A stretch of 64,000 nucleotides of DNA from Dryomyza anilis (Eukaryota; Arthropoda; Insecta; Diptera; Dryomyzidae): positions 106,900,040-106,964,039 of the forward strand of contig OX638130.1 in NCBI GenBank assembly GCA_951804985.1. The letters are read 5' to 3'. Below are positions 13,361 to 26,845 of this stretch, piece after piece. The notes beneath the pieces are model-generated. The model saw only the letters and a program-made list of their open reading frames with translations, made no database searches and was not told where the DNA came from. Made by a program: the position numbers and the translations under genes. Within the stretch, counting starts at the first letter, position 1, and every line of letters starts with the position of its first letter.

Positions 13361-13580
13361 CACCCAGAAAAAAATTCCCTCAGATCCCATTAAAATTGGT
13401 CAATAAGACAATTATTGATTTAATAGTGTACAAAAAATAAATCTTTTCATATAAACTCAATGGCAATGTCATGGTATTTTCTGGTATTTAATGGTATTTT
13501 CCGATTAAAAAAATAATTTAACCTATTGACTATTTTTAATAGTAAAAAACTATTATTTATATAGTATTTTTTTCTGGGTG
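13361..13580. mobile_element. 220-bp MITE, CACCCAGAAAAAAA family, TA-flanked
   Basis: The ends are CACCCAGAAAAAAA and TTTTTTTCTGGGTG, perfect inverse termini flanked by TA on both sides. The interior includes GGTATTTTCTGGTATTTAATGG. Sister copies occur at about 26640-26845 (inverted) and 27483-27684 (diverged). Confidence 0.85.
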
Positions 13581-14008
13581 TAGTAGTGCACATTTTTCAG
13601 AGGGAACTTCAAATACATTTATGCAGGTGTTGAAATGATAAATCTAAAAATAATGAATATTACAATTATTATGGAGAGAAAACTTTGACCACTAAATGTT
13701 GTATATATAATTAAATAATTAATTAATGATATATCTAAACCTTAGTTACGCGATGGTATTTCATAAGAAATATTCTTTAAAACATGTTTATAATTTTTGA
13801 TTATAAAATAAAATGTCAATCAAAAATATTTACATGGATACGAGGACTACGAGTGTGTATTTTAATTTTCACACAGATATCTTACGCGATATACACAGCT
13901 GCACAGAATACGTAACTTATGAGACTTCCGCAGGTTAAAATGTGGAATGGAATGAATTATTTAAGTTGCTCATACGTCTACGGGGTTTATTTTTTATTTG
14001 TTATAAAT

Positions 14009-14246
14009 CGTCGTTGTAGAACGAAAATTCGCCAAGTACATTTTTATGAAAAACTTAAATTTCGAGTTTGTTGATTAATATTATAAAAAGTAATTTATTC
14101 ATTTTTAAAGTTGAAATATCAATTGATAGATTTACATTTTCTGATCATGTGGTAAAAAAAATTGAGATCATCGATTAAAAACTGACAGATATGAATATTT
14201 CGCATTTTGAAAATGTATTTGGTGACTTTTCGTTCTACAACAACGA
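14009..14246. mobile_element. CGTCGTTGTAGAACG MITE, about 238 bp
   Basis: The left end is CGTCGTTGTAGAACGAAAA and the right end the near inverse TTTTCGTTCTACAACAACG, with subterminal homology on the inside (CCAAGTACATTTTT versus AAAATGTATTTGG). The same family is present at 36.2-36.85 kb (interrupted) and, in a shortened form, inside the snoRNA host gene at 47737-47829. Confidence 0.8.
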
Positions 14247-14836
14247 AATTCTATAATAATTTTCGAAAATTGCTTTAATCCTAATTGATAATTAATTGAT
14301 TTTTGTACATTGCATGTCAGATAAAATTAGACTGTTTCAAGAAAATCAAAAAGAAAATTAATACCGTTTCATAGGAGAGAGCACGGCTAAGTCAACACTT
14401 TTTACGAAATGCTTATTTTAAGCACAGATAGATTGATTCATTAATGCAACATATTGCATATGCAGTAAAACTCTACATTATGCAGTTTTCCAGAAAAAAA
14501 TACAAATGCGAAATAGGCTAAGATAAAGTCGATACTACCCACTTTTCTATATAATTCATTTATATATTCTAAGTTATAATTATTCGAACTGTTGAAATTT
14601 TTTGACCACTTCATTTCACATTTTAGTTATTTGTTGCGAAAATTTACAAAATCATGGTCAAATGATAAAGTCTTCTTATACTGAGAACGAACTATTTTGT
14701 AAAAAATACAGAAGAAAAATGTTCATTAATAATTTTCTCGCGTTTGTGTCGACTTTACCCCAACAGACTTTGTCTTATTTTATCGGCTTAAAAATTAATA
14801 TTAAATGGAGTTTTTCAGTGGTAGTTGTTAGTAGTT

Positions 14837-15655
14837 ATACCCTACACCTATGAGATACAGGGTATATTAACTTTGTGCATATATTGTAACGCCCCTTAGG
14901 AGGCGTGTCCGGTATGGAAAAAGTATATATATTCTTGATCAGCATCACTACCCGAGTCCGTTTAGCCATGTCCGTCTGTCTGTCTGTCTGTCCGTCTTGC
15001 TGTCTTGCTGTCCGAATACAGAATAACTTGAGAAATACTGATCAGAATGCGATGAAATTTCGTCTCAATATATTTTAGCCACAAGTAGGAACTGAGTTTG
15101 AAAATGAGCCAAATCGGTCAACGGACACGCCCACCTCCCAAACAAGTCACTTTTATATAACTCTTTCGGAACTAATAACTCGAAAAGTATTCAAGGTATA
15201 GTTATAAAGTTTAAAACGTATTGTTAAATTCACCTATAAATATGTCGTCCAAAAATGGGCGTGATCCGCCCACTTTTTTTTTAATTATTTCCCGGGTTTT
15301 CATAGTGGAAATTTGATCCGTAAATTATTAAAATCAAATCTATGAAATATTAGCCTTTCAAAATTTTAAATATAGGCTTGGTCCGCCCAATTATATTTTT
15401 CAATTTTTTTTTTAGTTGTTTATACTTTTATATAAATTTTTTAATTTATGGGGATATAAGACGTTAATTTCTGATACATGAATAATATTCTGAGGGTGGG
15501 GAGGTTCAGCATAATTAAAAGGTATGCAATTTAATATCCCACATTAATATCCACACCAAATGTGTAGGGTATTCCATAGTCGGGCCCGACCGACTATAAA
15601 AATCCGCCCCATGTGACCGAACTTACCCATGTGACCTAACTTTCCCAACTCGTTT
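14837..15655. mobile_element. Interspersed element with ATACCCTACACC / GTGTAGGGTAT inverted ends
   Basis: It begins ATACCCTACACCTATGAG, contains a (GTCT)n stretch around 14968-14995 and the phrase CATACCGG/CCGGTATGG, and reaches GTGTAGGGTAT at 15562-15572. A shared flank with the palindromic GTCGGGCCCGACC follows. An inverted, nearly full copy lies at 24220-25030 and a worn copy at 44676-45330. No open reading frame of note. Confidence 0.7.
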
Positions 15656-15990
15656 AAACTTAGAATTGTACAGTGACCGTTAAACCCGACATCGGTGGGT
15701 TAAACTACGTTTAAACTCTCAATGTTTTTGTCAGAAAAATGTGATATACGCTCTTTACGCTCTGCTCAGCTGTTCCAAATGAGAAAAAGATGTTCTTCTT
15801 CTTTTTCTTAAATGCTATTCACAATCATAATTCGTTGATATTAGCCGATGTTGCCAATTTTAAGCATTGCATTGAATGAAACTTAAACTACCGCTGAAAA
15901 ACTGCTCGGAAAGTTAAACTGCGTGAAACGTTGAAGTAAACGCAGTTTAAACTAGGTTTAAACTACCACTGAAAAACTGGCCCTACGTGA
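15640..15990. repeat. GTTTAAAC-rich inverted repeat unit
   Basis: It is bounded by CGTTTAAACTTAG and GTTTAAACTACCACTGAAAAACTGG. The latter phrase recurs near 30915-30950, so this is probably a small dispersed element. Confidence 0.35.
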
Positions 15991-17225
15991 ACATATTTAT
16001 GTATTTAACTAACACTAAAATATTCAAAACATTAACGGAAAATACAAGTTTTCTTCGTTAACAATATTTTACTTTTGGAGGTATAAAACATAAAAAACAT
16101 AAAACTACAGTTTAAGTAAAAGTTGATTTCATTTCTTTGGTAACAGTGGCACCTGATGTCACGTATACATTATTAATATCGAGTTTATCTGACGTCTCAT
16201 TCCCGTTTTAAAACAAACATCGATTTGCCCCGGTGTCGACTTAGCCCCGTCTCCCCTACTCAAATTCTTAGCGTAGTCTATGCCTAAAACTATGCCACAA
16301 ATCAGTTCTATTTCTTAAGTTCTTTTTTAAATTTCGATGCATTTTCTTTCACTTTTCCTTAAAAATGTAGTTTTTCGTATAACAAAAAATAATTATAATA
16401 AAAATAGTAAAATAAAAAAAATATATATTAAATACGAAATTTATTAAATTTTAAGGGGAAAATCTCTTTGATAGTTTGTTGAAACAGTATTGAAATTTCG
16501 TAATATATGGCATATACACTTTTTTACGTTATTGCTATTAAGAGACGTCATTTCAATTCAATTTTAAAATTGTCGATTTGGGTACCAAAACGTGAACTTT
16601 GTGATCCCGGCGGGTCCATTTCCCTTATTCGTATTTCGCTGCAAATTCTCCACATCGATTTTCTGGTGCAGTAGATCATTTTCACATGTTGAGCTTTTCT
16701 CGATTTGAAATCATTAAAATCCATTAGCTAAACTTTTGAAGGCAATGTTGGAGGATGATACAAAAACATTTTGTTTTTCTTTGCGCGTAGATATCTAGTA
16801 TTATTGGCAGTGCAAACCTAGCTGCAATACATGTCTTGGTTACATCAAATAATTCATAATTATAAATGGCGGTGAATTTAATTTTTGCGTAAATTAATTT
16901 CAAAGTAAAATAAAAAAAACACAAATATTATTATTGTAATAAAATATATTTATTTATATAGAATTATGTTTATCATAAACAAACAATTTCATAAACATTA
17001 AAAGTAATGGAATACATATGACTAACAGTTCTCTTTCAACTAACTACAAACTATAAATATAAATTTATTGTTAGGCATTCAGGTAAACTTTACAATCAGA
17101 CTTATTATTAAAATCTAGAATAGCAAATACTTAAAGAGCTTAACAACTAAAAACAGTTCTATTTCGTTACAAATTCAGTTTCTTATTTGGTTTATTTTGA
17201 TTGTGATTCTATTCACTGGAAGTGG
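15990..17225. other. Intergenic region downstream of the complete SV2-like gene
   Basis: AT-rich, with no coding frame that splices. The last few hundred bases (about 16930-17230) probably include the 3' untranslated region of the transporter gene, transcribed leftward. TTTATT (AATAAA on the minus strand) motifs occur around 16950. Confidence 0.35.
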
Positions 17226-17231
17226 TCGCAC

Positions 17232-20200
17232 TTAGTGACCCGTTACTGAGATGAGGCTAGTGCGACGTGGTGATTCTTGCTTCCCCCGAATTTTGTTGGG
17301 CGTTGGAATGAAGAACCCTAGAAAACCGCTTAGTATAAGTGAAGAGCCCGACACAATGAAAGCGGTCTCACAATGATTACTAATCAGGGCGCCGACTACA
17401 CTGGCACCCACGAGACTGCCCAGACGACCCATCATCAGTGAGATGCACACAGCCATGGCTCTAAAAAGGAGGAAGACATATTTAGTAGTTGCAACAACTT
17501 GAGATTAAACACTAAACATACCGTAGTCTGGTAGGATAGAGGTCAACAGTGGCAGCGCTAAGCACATTGATGCCCAGACCACAGAGCAGCAGTATGAGGT
17601 ACAGATAGATGGAAACCATGGGCATGTCGACGTAGAGGGTGGCAATGCCGCAGGCGCCACAGACCACAAGACAAGCAACTGAAAAGATTTAAAGTTAAAG
17701 TTTTTAAAAATACTTAAAAAAACCGAAAGCTGTTCATAATATTGATGAATTTATTCGTACAAAATCATCAACCTCATTCATAATATTTATGATTTTCTAA
17801 TTTTTTATAATTTCTCATTTTAGTATTCTGAATTTGTGCATCAATATTATGAATTACTGAACATTATTAAAATCTATTCATTATAATTATGAATTCTTTA
17901 TGAATATTTTGAATTGTTCATAAATATAATAAAAAAACCAAACGCAGTTCATAATATTGATGTATTTATTCATTCAAAATCATCAACTTAATTTATAATA
18001 TTTATGATTTTCTAATTTTAGGAAATTTCTCATTTTAGTATTCTGAATTTGTGCATTAATATTATGAATTCTTGAATATTATTAAAATCTATTCATTATA
18101 ATTATGAATTCTTTACGAATATTATGAATTGTTCATAAATATAATAAAAAAATCAAACGCAGTTCATAATATTGATGCATTTATTCATTCAAAATCATCA
18201 ACCTCATTTATAATATTTATGATTTTCTAATTTTTGATAATTTCTCATTTTAGTATTCTGAATTTGTGCATTAATATTATGAATTACGAAACCTTATTCA
18301 AATCTATTCATTATATATTATGAATTCTTTATGAATATTATGAATTGTTCATAAATATAATAAAAAACCAAAACTTAATAATATGTTCATTGAAATTCAT
18401 CCAACCACATGATGATACATTCATAATATTGACGTACTTTATATAAAATCAATGAATAGTATTTAATACGATTCATTGTATTAATTTATTGTATTCAATT
18501 TGCTTTTAAAATGTTTATAACGAATAATTGAAGTTGATTTTTATATATATGTTCATCAATTTTATGAATTCAGCATTAATATTATGAATTTTTAAACAAT
18601 ATAATTAATTTGAAAATGAATAGTAAAAAAATAATAAATGAAATTTTTGTAAACATTAAAAATTAAACAATTTCAAAAATGAAAATATTGATGTAAACCT
18701 CATTATATTGATGATTATAAAATTAATGAAAAACAAGAAAAACGCCATTAATCGAAAGTGTAATAGTGATGAAACTTTTTAAATTATTAATGATCATTAT
18801 AATAAATTCTAAAGATATTAAGAATTCATAAAAAATACCTCTTTTTCATTTAAAAACTTACACAAAATTCCCATTTTTCCCGCTTTATTTATAATCACAC
18901 CAATGACAGCAAATCCTACCGCATACATAACTTCCAGCACCAGCGAATGCTGATACGTTGATATCTCCAATTTTTCATTGCACTCGTCCACCATAGATGC
19001 GACAGCCGGACCAGTGCCAATCGCACCAGCTGCCTCCAAACGCAAAATACTCAACTGTTTCTCGTAGACCACCTGACAGATGTAGGTACGATTGCCCGGA
19101 TTTTCAGCCATAAACTCGGCGACACTATTCAATATGTACGGGAACCACATATACATGCCGTTCGAGGTCACGAACGTCCAGAACTGTATGGTACAGATGA
19201 GAATGGTGGTGCGCATGTAATCACGATTGAACAACGGTTGTGTTTGGTCCCACATCGAACGCAGTAGGGCGGTGACCGCGTTAGAGGAATTTGCGCGTAC
19301 CACTTTGGGACGCATCGTGCTGTCGAGATCCTCGATAACATGGGCAATCTGTAAAATCAAATGTAATATAAAAACTATGTAACATAAAAACCAAATGTAA
19401 TATATAAAAACTATAATCTCGGAAATCAAAAATTTAATTTTCCAAAATTCATCAATATGATGAATAATCATCATTCAGTGATAAATATTTTTTTAAATTA
19501 ATTTACAATTATTGAATAACTCTTACATTTTATATAAAGCATTCATCTATATTAGAATTCTGTTTATTAATATGATGAATTTTTCAGCAATGAGTATAAT
19601 GCATAACTTTTCTTAATAAATTCTTCATATTAATGAAAAACATCAAATTGATGAACTATTCATATATACAAAAAATAGTTGTATAATTTTGATGAAATGT
19701 TGAATGTACAAAAAATCGATTTTAAAAGATGTATTAACATAATTCGCAATCACGTACATTTTTGATATTCCCAATATCTATATCTCTACGTCGAATATTA
19801 CCACAAAAACATATTTCACTTACCGGATACTCATCGCACGGTTTCCCCGTATTAATGCGGAATATATTCCTCAAAATACTTAAACATTTCTCTTCGTTGC
19901 CCTGCGCCAACATATACTTGGGACTTTCGGGAATTTTGAACAGACAAAGACCACACAGAAAGCCCGGTATGCCGCAGACAACAATGAAGAAACGCCACGG
20001 CTTGTAGGTGATGCCCAGCCAGGGAATGTCCAAACGCCATTCTTGATTGATGACCAACCAAGCGATGGCGGGCATCATCATTGCACCAATGCCGAAAATA
20101 AATGCGGATCCCATGATGGCACGTGAGCGATTCTTCGAAGTATGAAACTCACCCAGAAATGCATAAATTGTGGCAGAACCACCGGAAATACTATAAATAA

Positions 20201-21045
20201 AAACGAATTTTATAAAATAAAATAAATTCAAATTTAAATCATATCATACCAAAATCCATTTATATAACGCAATATTACGAGCAACCAGAAGTTTTTGGCA
20301 AAACTCGAAACAACCGTCACCAGAAAGGCGACTAACAGCGTCGGACGCATAATATTACGACGACCCGTGGTGTCCGCCAGAAATCCCCACAAATGTGAAC
20401 TACTTATAATGCCAGCAAAACCAATCGCACTTAGTATGCCACGCTCTTGTATCGATAAATTTAGATCACACTGCGATACGGGCAACACAAAACTAATGCC
20501 CAGTGTCTCCAGCAAAACATTCGATAATATCAGACCCGAGACCAATATTAGAACATAATTGAATTTACCAAAGGCTAGAAATTTAAAATTTTATAAATTA
20601 ATTTGTGATATAGTTAAATGTTTAATCTAGAAATACGTACTCGTTGCTTCCAAGGCACGCTCAAAGTATTCGGAACCTTTGCTGAGTTCCGGTTGACCGG
20701 CAATAACATTGGTGCCACCCTCGATTGTGGCAACTGTAAGTTTTATATTTTCAGCTGAAATAAAAAAAATGCATTTTAGATATTTAAAATTGGATAAGAA
20801 ATTAAAATGCAAAAAAAAAAAATTATATAAAGAACTTGGTTTAAAAACAAAATTAAAGTTTTTTTATTAAAGTTTAAAGATTAGAAATAAATATTTTCAA
20901 TTTGAAATTTATTTATACTTTATTAGTGCATTAGACATTTCAAGTATCACTTATTGCAATTTAAAGTTTATCAAGAAATACGAAAGAGTTTTTACAAACC
21001 GTTCCGATGCGATATTATCGTCGTCTGCCATTTGGCTGTGTTCAT
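17232..21045 (-). CDS. SV2-like MFS transporter, complete, seven exons, about 574 aa
   Basis: Exons on the minus strand are 21000-21045, 20641-20754, 20250-20574, 19824-20190, 18862-19348, 17522-17678 and 17232-17460. All junctions are GT/AG and their phases join without a break (1725 nt including TAA). The start gives MNTAKWQTTII. Recognisable family segments are FGKFNYVLILVSG, DTTGRRNIMRPTL, SGGSATIYAFLGEFHT, CLFKIPESPKYML, a long loop, WTFVTSNGMYMWFPYILN, and late helices with SAATVDLYPTRLRAMA, a conserved motif of the sugar/organic-cation transporter branch. About 12 hydrophobic segments are expected in the plasma or vesicle membrane. The substrate is unknown. The gene lies upstream of, and parallel to, its paralogue at the left edge. 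The intron 17679-18861 carries three tandem 215-bp repeats. Confidence 0.9.
17732..18376. repeat. Three tandem 215-bp repeats in a transporter intron
   Basis: Units start with GTTCATAATATTGATG at 17732, 17947 and 18162 and are nearly identical, containing ATTATGAATT and TTATGATTTTCTAATTTT phrases. A degenerate fourth unit may follow to about 18600. The motifs resemble the interior of the CACAGA MITE family, suggesting expansion of a transposon fragment. Confidence 0.8.
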
Positions 21046-21312
21046 TTTAAATAACGAGTTTGAAAAGAATACTCTTTTCCTAGTATCACCAATAAATATA
21101 GTTTATAAATGTTGGTTTTCAACATAAAATGTTTAAATAATAATGTAAAATTGGTGTAATTCTTATCATTTCCTTATAAAAAAAAATCGCATATACAAAT
21201 AAAAATAACATTTTAAAAGGCTTGCCACTAAGTAGATATCAACAAAATGTTGAATGCCAATAACAATTGTTTCCTATGTTTAATATATTTCTATATACAC
21301 GTTTTCTTTATC

Positions 21313-21505
21313 ATTCCGGACTTTCTGTGTGGTCTTTCTGTGTTCGAAATATCCGAAAATCTGTTGTTGCAGGGCAACGAGAAAAAGTGTTTGAACATCC
21401 TGGGGAATATATACCCCATTTATACAACGATGAGTATGCCCTAAGTGAAATATGTTTTAGCTTTTGTGATTATATTCGAGGTGGAGATATTTATAGGGTT
21501 TTTGC
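21313..21505 (+). pseudogene. Inverted fragment of the SV2-like gene (exon 4 end plus intron start)
   Basis: On the plus strand this matches the minus-strand exon 19824-20190 of the neighbouring gene: GGACTTTCTGTGTGGTCTTT against GGGCTTTCTGTGTGGTCTTT, and GGGCAACGAGAAAAAGTG against GGGCAACGAAGAGAAATG. The match continues past the splice donor into intron sequence (AAGTGAAATATGTTTT in both). Because intron sequence is included, the copy arose by DNA duplication with inversion and not through mRNA. Small deletions shift the reading frame and the donor GT is changed to CT, so it is non-functional. It lies about 270 bp upstream of the parent's start codon. Confidence 0.8.
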
Positions 21506-21884
21506 GAATGCCAACAATTTACTGAATTTGGGTTATACATACTTTTCTCATTTTAAAATAGAATTCTTTATTTGTGGAATATTTTTACAATCGAATATTT
21601 TAATATAAATTAAGTGATACAGAAAACATTTCATTGAAGTTGCAGAACTTTTTAATGTTTATTTGAATTGTACATTATTTTTTGAATGCTGTTTTTCATT
21701 GATATGAAAAATTTATTACCAAAAAGTATTCATCAATAATTCGGATAAAATTTTTCTGTTTTGAAGACTTGATTTTAATTTTGAAGTTTATCATGTGATT
21801 TTTAAGCTAATTTCCTTGAAGAAAATAAAATATTTTGTGGTTACTGTTCTGGTTCTTAAAATATCTCAATATTTTCTGATTACA

Positions 21885-23075
21885 CATATCGTCACTATTA
21901 TGCCAAAGGGGCGAATGTGTAATTTTTGACATTTGCGTTTTTTTTACATTTTTTGAATGTAGTGTTTCCTCAAGTATACTTTGTGGTTTTGTTGGATATT
22001 TCTAGCCATAAGAGACAAAACCAAAAGGGCGAATTTTTTCGTTTTTTTGTCATAACTTTTTACAGGTACAAGATAAAATAGTGGTTTAAGGCATGAATTG
22101 TTTGTTTTTTTAAGCACCTATTTAAAAATAACCTATTTAAAATATTTAAAAATAATGTTCATGCAAATAACAAAAATTCGATAATAATGATGCCAACCGA
22201 TAATAATGATGCCAATCGATAGGTGCAATCAAAACAAATTATTAATGCCTTACATTACTATTTCATCTTGTATCAATAAAAAGTTATCGGCTGCTAATAA
22301 TAAAATTCGAAAAATTCAAAAAACTTGTCGTGCCAAAAGGGCGAATATTTTGTTTTTTTGCGATAACTTTTTACTGGTACAAGATAAAATAGTGGTGTAA
22401 AGGCATGAATTGTTTGTTTTTTAAGCATCTATTTAAAAATAACCTATTTAAAATATTTAAAAATAATTTTCATGCAAATAACAAAAATTCGATAATAATA
22501 ATGCCAACCGAAAGGTACTTTAAAACAAACAATGAATTGCTTTACACTACTATTTTATCTTGTACCAATAAAAAGTTATCGGAAAAAAACAAAATATTAT
22601 CCCTTTTGGCACGACAAGTTTTTGAATTTTTCGAATTTTATTATTAGCAGCCGATAACTTTTTATTGGTACAAGATGAAATAGTAATGTATGGCATTAAT
22701 AATTTGTTTTGATTGCACCTATCGATTGGCATTATTATTTAAAAATAATTTGTCAAAACATTTTGCTTGCAAATAACAAAAATTGAAAAAATTATTTTTA
22801 AATTATGGAAAAAAAACATAAATATTTGCGTTTTGGTCAGGATATAGCCACACAAAATGCGTTTTTATAATTCCGTAAGTTGTCTAAATCAAAAGATATT
22901 TTATATACGTTATGCTAATTGATAAATAAACCAAAATAACAAAAAAAAATTGAAAAATAAATTGAAAAAAAAATTTATACAATTTGTTAAAGCAATTCAA
23001 ATTTAATAATTTGATTTTCCAATATTTTTAAAAATGCACATTCGCCCCCCTTTTTCAGTGACGATATGATAAACA
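21885..23075. mobile_element. 1.2-kb foldback element with nested palindrome
   Basis: The outer ends are inverse: ATATCGTCACT followed by GGGGCGAATGTG on the left, and CACATTCGCCCCCC followed by AGTGACGATAT on the right. Inside, 22195-22425 is the inverse of 22510-22745 with few mismatches (for example GATAACTTTTTACTGGTAC against its inverse GTACCAATAAAAAGTTATC), leaving a loop of about 85 bases. No protein is encoded. A single-stranded or transcribed form would fold into a hairpin with roughly 230-bp arms. Confidence 0.75.
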
Positions 23076-24219
23076 ATCTATTTTTTATGATATATAGTAC
23101 AGTCATATATTTCAACTCAATGTTGGTCAATAATTATTAATTCTTACACGTTAACTGAAATTTTCAAATACAATTAAAATAATAAATAAAAATATTGGCG
23201 GATATTCATAGACTATTTAGATTCAACTTTAAAATTAAAGTCTACTTTTTTTGGCAATTTTCATAAATAATAAAAATGTCAAAAAGCTGATTTTAATTTT
23301 AAAATCGACTTTAAATTTTTTATGATTATGCGTCATTAGTTTTTAAACTAGTTTAGAATTTTGAGAACTAAATAAGAAAAATTGAGATAATTAACACCTG
23401 CAATGTTTATAAAATGTAATAGTCAAACACGGGCTCACATATAAGCAATTGTAAGTGCTTTTACAGCCGCATGTGATTTCTAATAATTACAATACGAAAA
23501 TCTTTAACAAATGAAAATATATTTACACATGTGCGATTCAGGCGAGAATGGCTAATTCAAGAATTTAATTAGAAATTTAAAGGGGGGTGGAGTGGCTTCA
23601 ATATCATAAACCATACGAGCATAAATAGTTTGCACTACCTACAATCTAGATCAAATAAACAATGCCCTAGAATTTGTATTAAGTTCTCTATTACTTATTT
23701 TAAAGAATATAATATAGGTATCATTTATAAATTTCTCAGTATTTTTATAACAGTATATATGAGTAATTGCCACCCTTTTCTAATTTCCAATTCGATTGAA
23801 TTTGAATTTTTATTTTCAAATACATCAATAAATGTTAATATTTAGTATAATACCATAGTAGAAAGGTCATAATAACGAACTGATCGTTGGATTTACTCCT
23901 TGTCATAGCTTGTTCAGCTGCATGGAAAACATGATCTGGACGTGGTCATATCTACCCTAATAGGGTATATTTCTACTAGGGATATGTGAGTTTCATTAAA
24001 CATTTGAATGTTGATCGTAATAAATTTTCAGAATTATAAATAACACTACTCGACAAAAGAAGAACAAATTTTGGTCATGGACATCCCATAAATTAATTCT
24101 AAAATTCGCGGTTGCTGATTTTTCCACAGAAAAATATATTTTTTTTATTCTAAGTAGTGGGTGAGAACGGTCTTAAAATACATTTGCAATTTTCTAAAAA
24201 AAATTCTAAAAAATTCCGT

Positions 24220-25030
24220 AATAGAAAAAACGAGTTGGGAAAGTTAGGTCACATGGGGCCGACTTTTATAGTCGGTCGGACCCGACTATGGAATACCCTA
24301 CACCATTGGTGGGATATTTAATTGTATATCTTAATTTTAAAGTTTTTAATTATACTGAACCTCCCCACCTTCAGAATATTATTCACATATCAGAAATTTA
24401 CATCTTATATCCCCATAATTTAAAAAATTGATATAAAAGTATAAAAAACTAATACAAAAAGTTAGAAAAATGTAAATGGGCGGACCACGCCTATATTCAA
24501 AAATTTTGTATGGATAATATTTCAAAGATTTGATTTTAATAATTTACGGTTCAAATTTCCACTATGAAATCCCGGGAAATAATGAAAAAAAAAAAGGTGG
24601 GCGGATCACGCCCATTTTTGGACCACATATTTTTGTATGAATTATAACAATACGCTTTAAATTTTATAACTATATCTTGAATACTTTTCGAGTTATTAGT
24701 TCCTAAAGAGTTATATAAAAGTGACTTGTATGGGAGGTGGGCGTGTCCGTTGACCGATTTGGCTCATTTTCAAACTCAGTTTTTACTTTTGGCTAAAATA
24801 TATTGAGACGAAATTTCATCGCATTCTGATCAGTATTTCTCAAGTTATTCTATATTCGGACAGCAAGACAGCAAGACGGACAGACAGACAGACGGACATG
24901 GCTAAACGGACTCGGGTAGTGATGCTGATCAAGAATATATATACTTTTCCATACCGGACCCGCCTCCTAAGGGGCGTTACAATATATGCACAAAGTTAAT
25001 ATACCCTGTACCTCATAGGTGTAGGGTATA
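24220..25030. mobile_element. ATACCCTACACC element, inverted copy
   Basis: It is the reverse complement of 14837-15655. It starts with the GTCGGTCGGACCCGAC flank, reaches ATACCCTACACC at 24293 and ends GGTGTAGGGTAT at about 25030. The CAGACAGACAGACGG run is at 24878-24897. Divergence from the first copy is modest. Confidence 0.75.
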
Positions 25031-25034
25031 AAAA

Positions 25035-26635
25035 AAAACTGAGTATGCAGTCAAACTCAGCAACAGCAAATTATATAGAATTGATGTATGGGATATCCAG
25101 GGCAAAAATCGTGTTGGGTAGTGTAATGGATCATTTAAAGATGATTTAATTATTTTAGCAATCGCACCAATCAACACTTGCATTGCATATAATGTATTTA
25201 TATACAAAGAATAAACATTTCAATTAATTATTCTTTTAGATATTTGTCATAGATACATCATCTGCATTTGTTTATTGACAGTATTCATAATCAACAATCC
25301 TCTTTATTTCAATTTAAATAATACTTCCCACTATAATTTTTTCAAATAAACTTCGATAAATAAATGAAATTAATGACATTTTAATTCCAAGTATGCAAAA
25401 CAATTAATGCGATTTAAATTTTTATATTTGCCACAGTGTTGAATTTAAATTAAAGTAAACTATATGCTTTGTTATAAAAAAAAGCGTGATTTATGTATAT
25501 AAAATTTAAATGTTGAACAAAACCAAATAATAAATTTTTTTTTTTTTGTTCAGTATTTTAATAAATTTGTAAATCAAAAAATTAATATGTTTCATCATTA
25601 AATACAAATTGAGCAGAAATTATCAAATATATCATTATGTTCCAGTTTTTCGTCGAAATTACAATACAAAATTTCAATACTGTTTCAGAATCCTGTTTTT
25701 CGAAACAAAATACATCAAATTCAAATCATTTGTTATCAAAATGTAAATTAAAATTAGATCAAAATGGAATTGAAGAACATAGAAATATTTTTTTTAATAC
25801 AATAATTGACATTTTTAAAATGTTTCTGGTCTGATCTGTATTTTTAATATATATTATAACAGACAGTTAATTAATTACAATTGGTTACTTCGGTAGAGTA
25901 CCATGCGTTATTATTTTATAGTAGAAATTATCAGCTATAATGAGATTTTTAAAACTCATATAGAAATTTGTTTAATATCCCTATTGGGTCATGATCGGAA
26001 ATTGATCAATGTATTTTTCCTTGTCATTACAATAGAGTAAATTTATACTTGAGGAATTTTTACGTATACTAAGAAAATATGATCTGAACAAATAAAAATG
26101 ATTTAAAACAAAAATCATGTATTAAGATTACAATTTGTACCCTCAAAATTAATTATTATATTTTTTAATTATTCAGTTAAAACAGATGTTTCACATTAAC
26201 TACAAATTATACATATGTTTTTTTGAAAACGCGTTCGTATAACATTTATCTAATTAAAAGAAAAACAATTAGTGGTAAATCTACAAAAATTAAAAGATTT
26301 CCTAATTGATTTGAATATGAAATATTACAAATTCAAAAAAATAATGAATCACAATATCATAAAAAATACAACTTTATATGTAATAAATATTATTAAATAT
26401 ATATTAATTTAAAAAAGAGCGTTCGGTTGTTTGGAGACCCGTAAATATACAGATTAAAGTAACTGTGAAAATAAATCTGTCCAAAATATGAGTCACATTT
26501 TTAAGATTACGATGATCTTTATTGCACATATAAATTCATGATAAAGAAAAGATTCACTTTAGTATGTAAATGAAATGGTTATGTTAAATATTTTATATTT
26601 CTTATAATTATTCTTATAATTTTGAGTCAAAAAGT
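25035..26635. other. Gene-free AT-rich interval
   Basis: I find no spliced coding sequence, RNA gene or clear repeat. The short open frame at 25637-25834 has no recognisable motif. Confidence 0.45.
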
Positions 26636-26639
26636 TATA

Positions 26640-26845
26640 ACACAAATACTATATAAATAATAGTTTTTTACTATTAAAAATAGGATAAATTATTATTTTA
26701 TTCGGAAAATACCATTAAATACTAGAAAATACCATGACATTGCCATTGAGTTTATATGAAAATATTTATTTTTTGTATACTATTAAATCAATAATTGTCC
26801 TATTGAACAATTTTTATGGGATTTGAGGAATTTTTTTTCTGGGTG
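26640..26845. mobile_element. CACCCAGA-family MITE, inverted copy
   Basis: It ends TTTTTTTTCTGGGTG and carries, in reverse order, the GGAAAATACCATTAAATAC and CATGACATTGCCATTGAG phrases of the 13361-13580 element. The left terminus is diverged. Confidence 0.7.

Noticed and set aside
14968..14995. GTCT microsatellite as a regulatory site
   Set aside because: It is a standard internal part of an interspersed element found in three places in the window.
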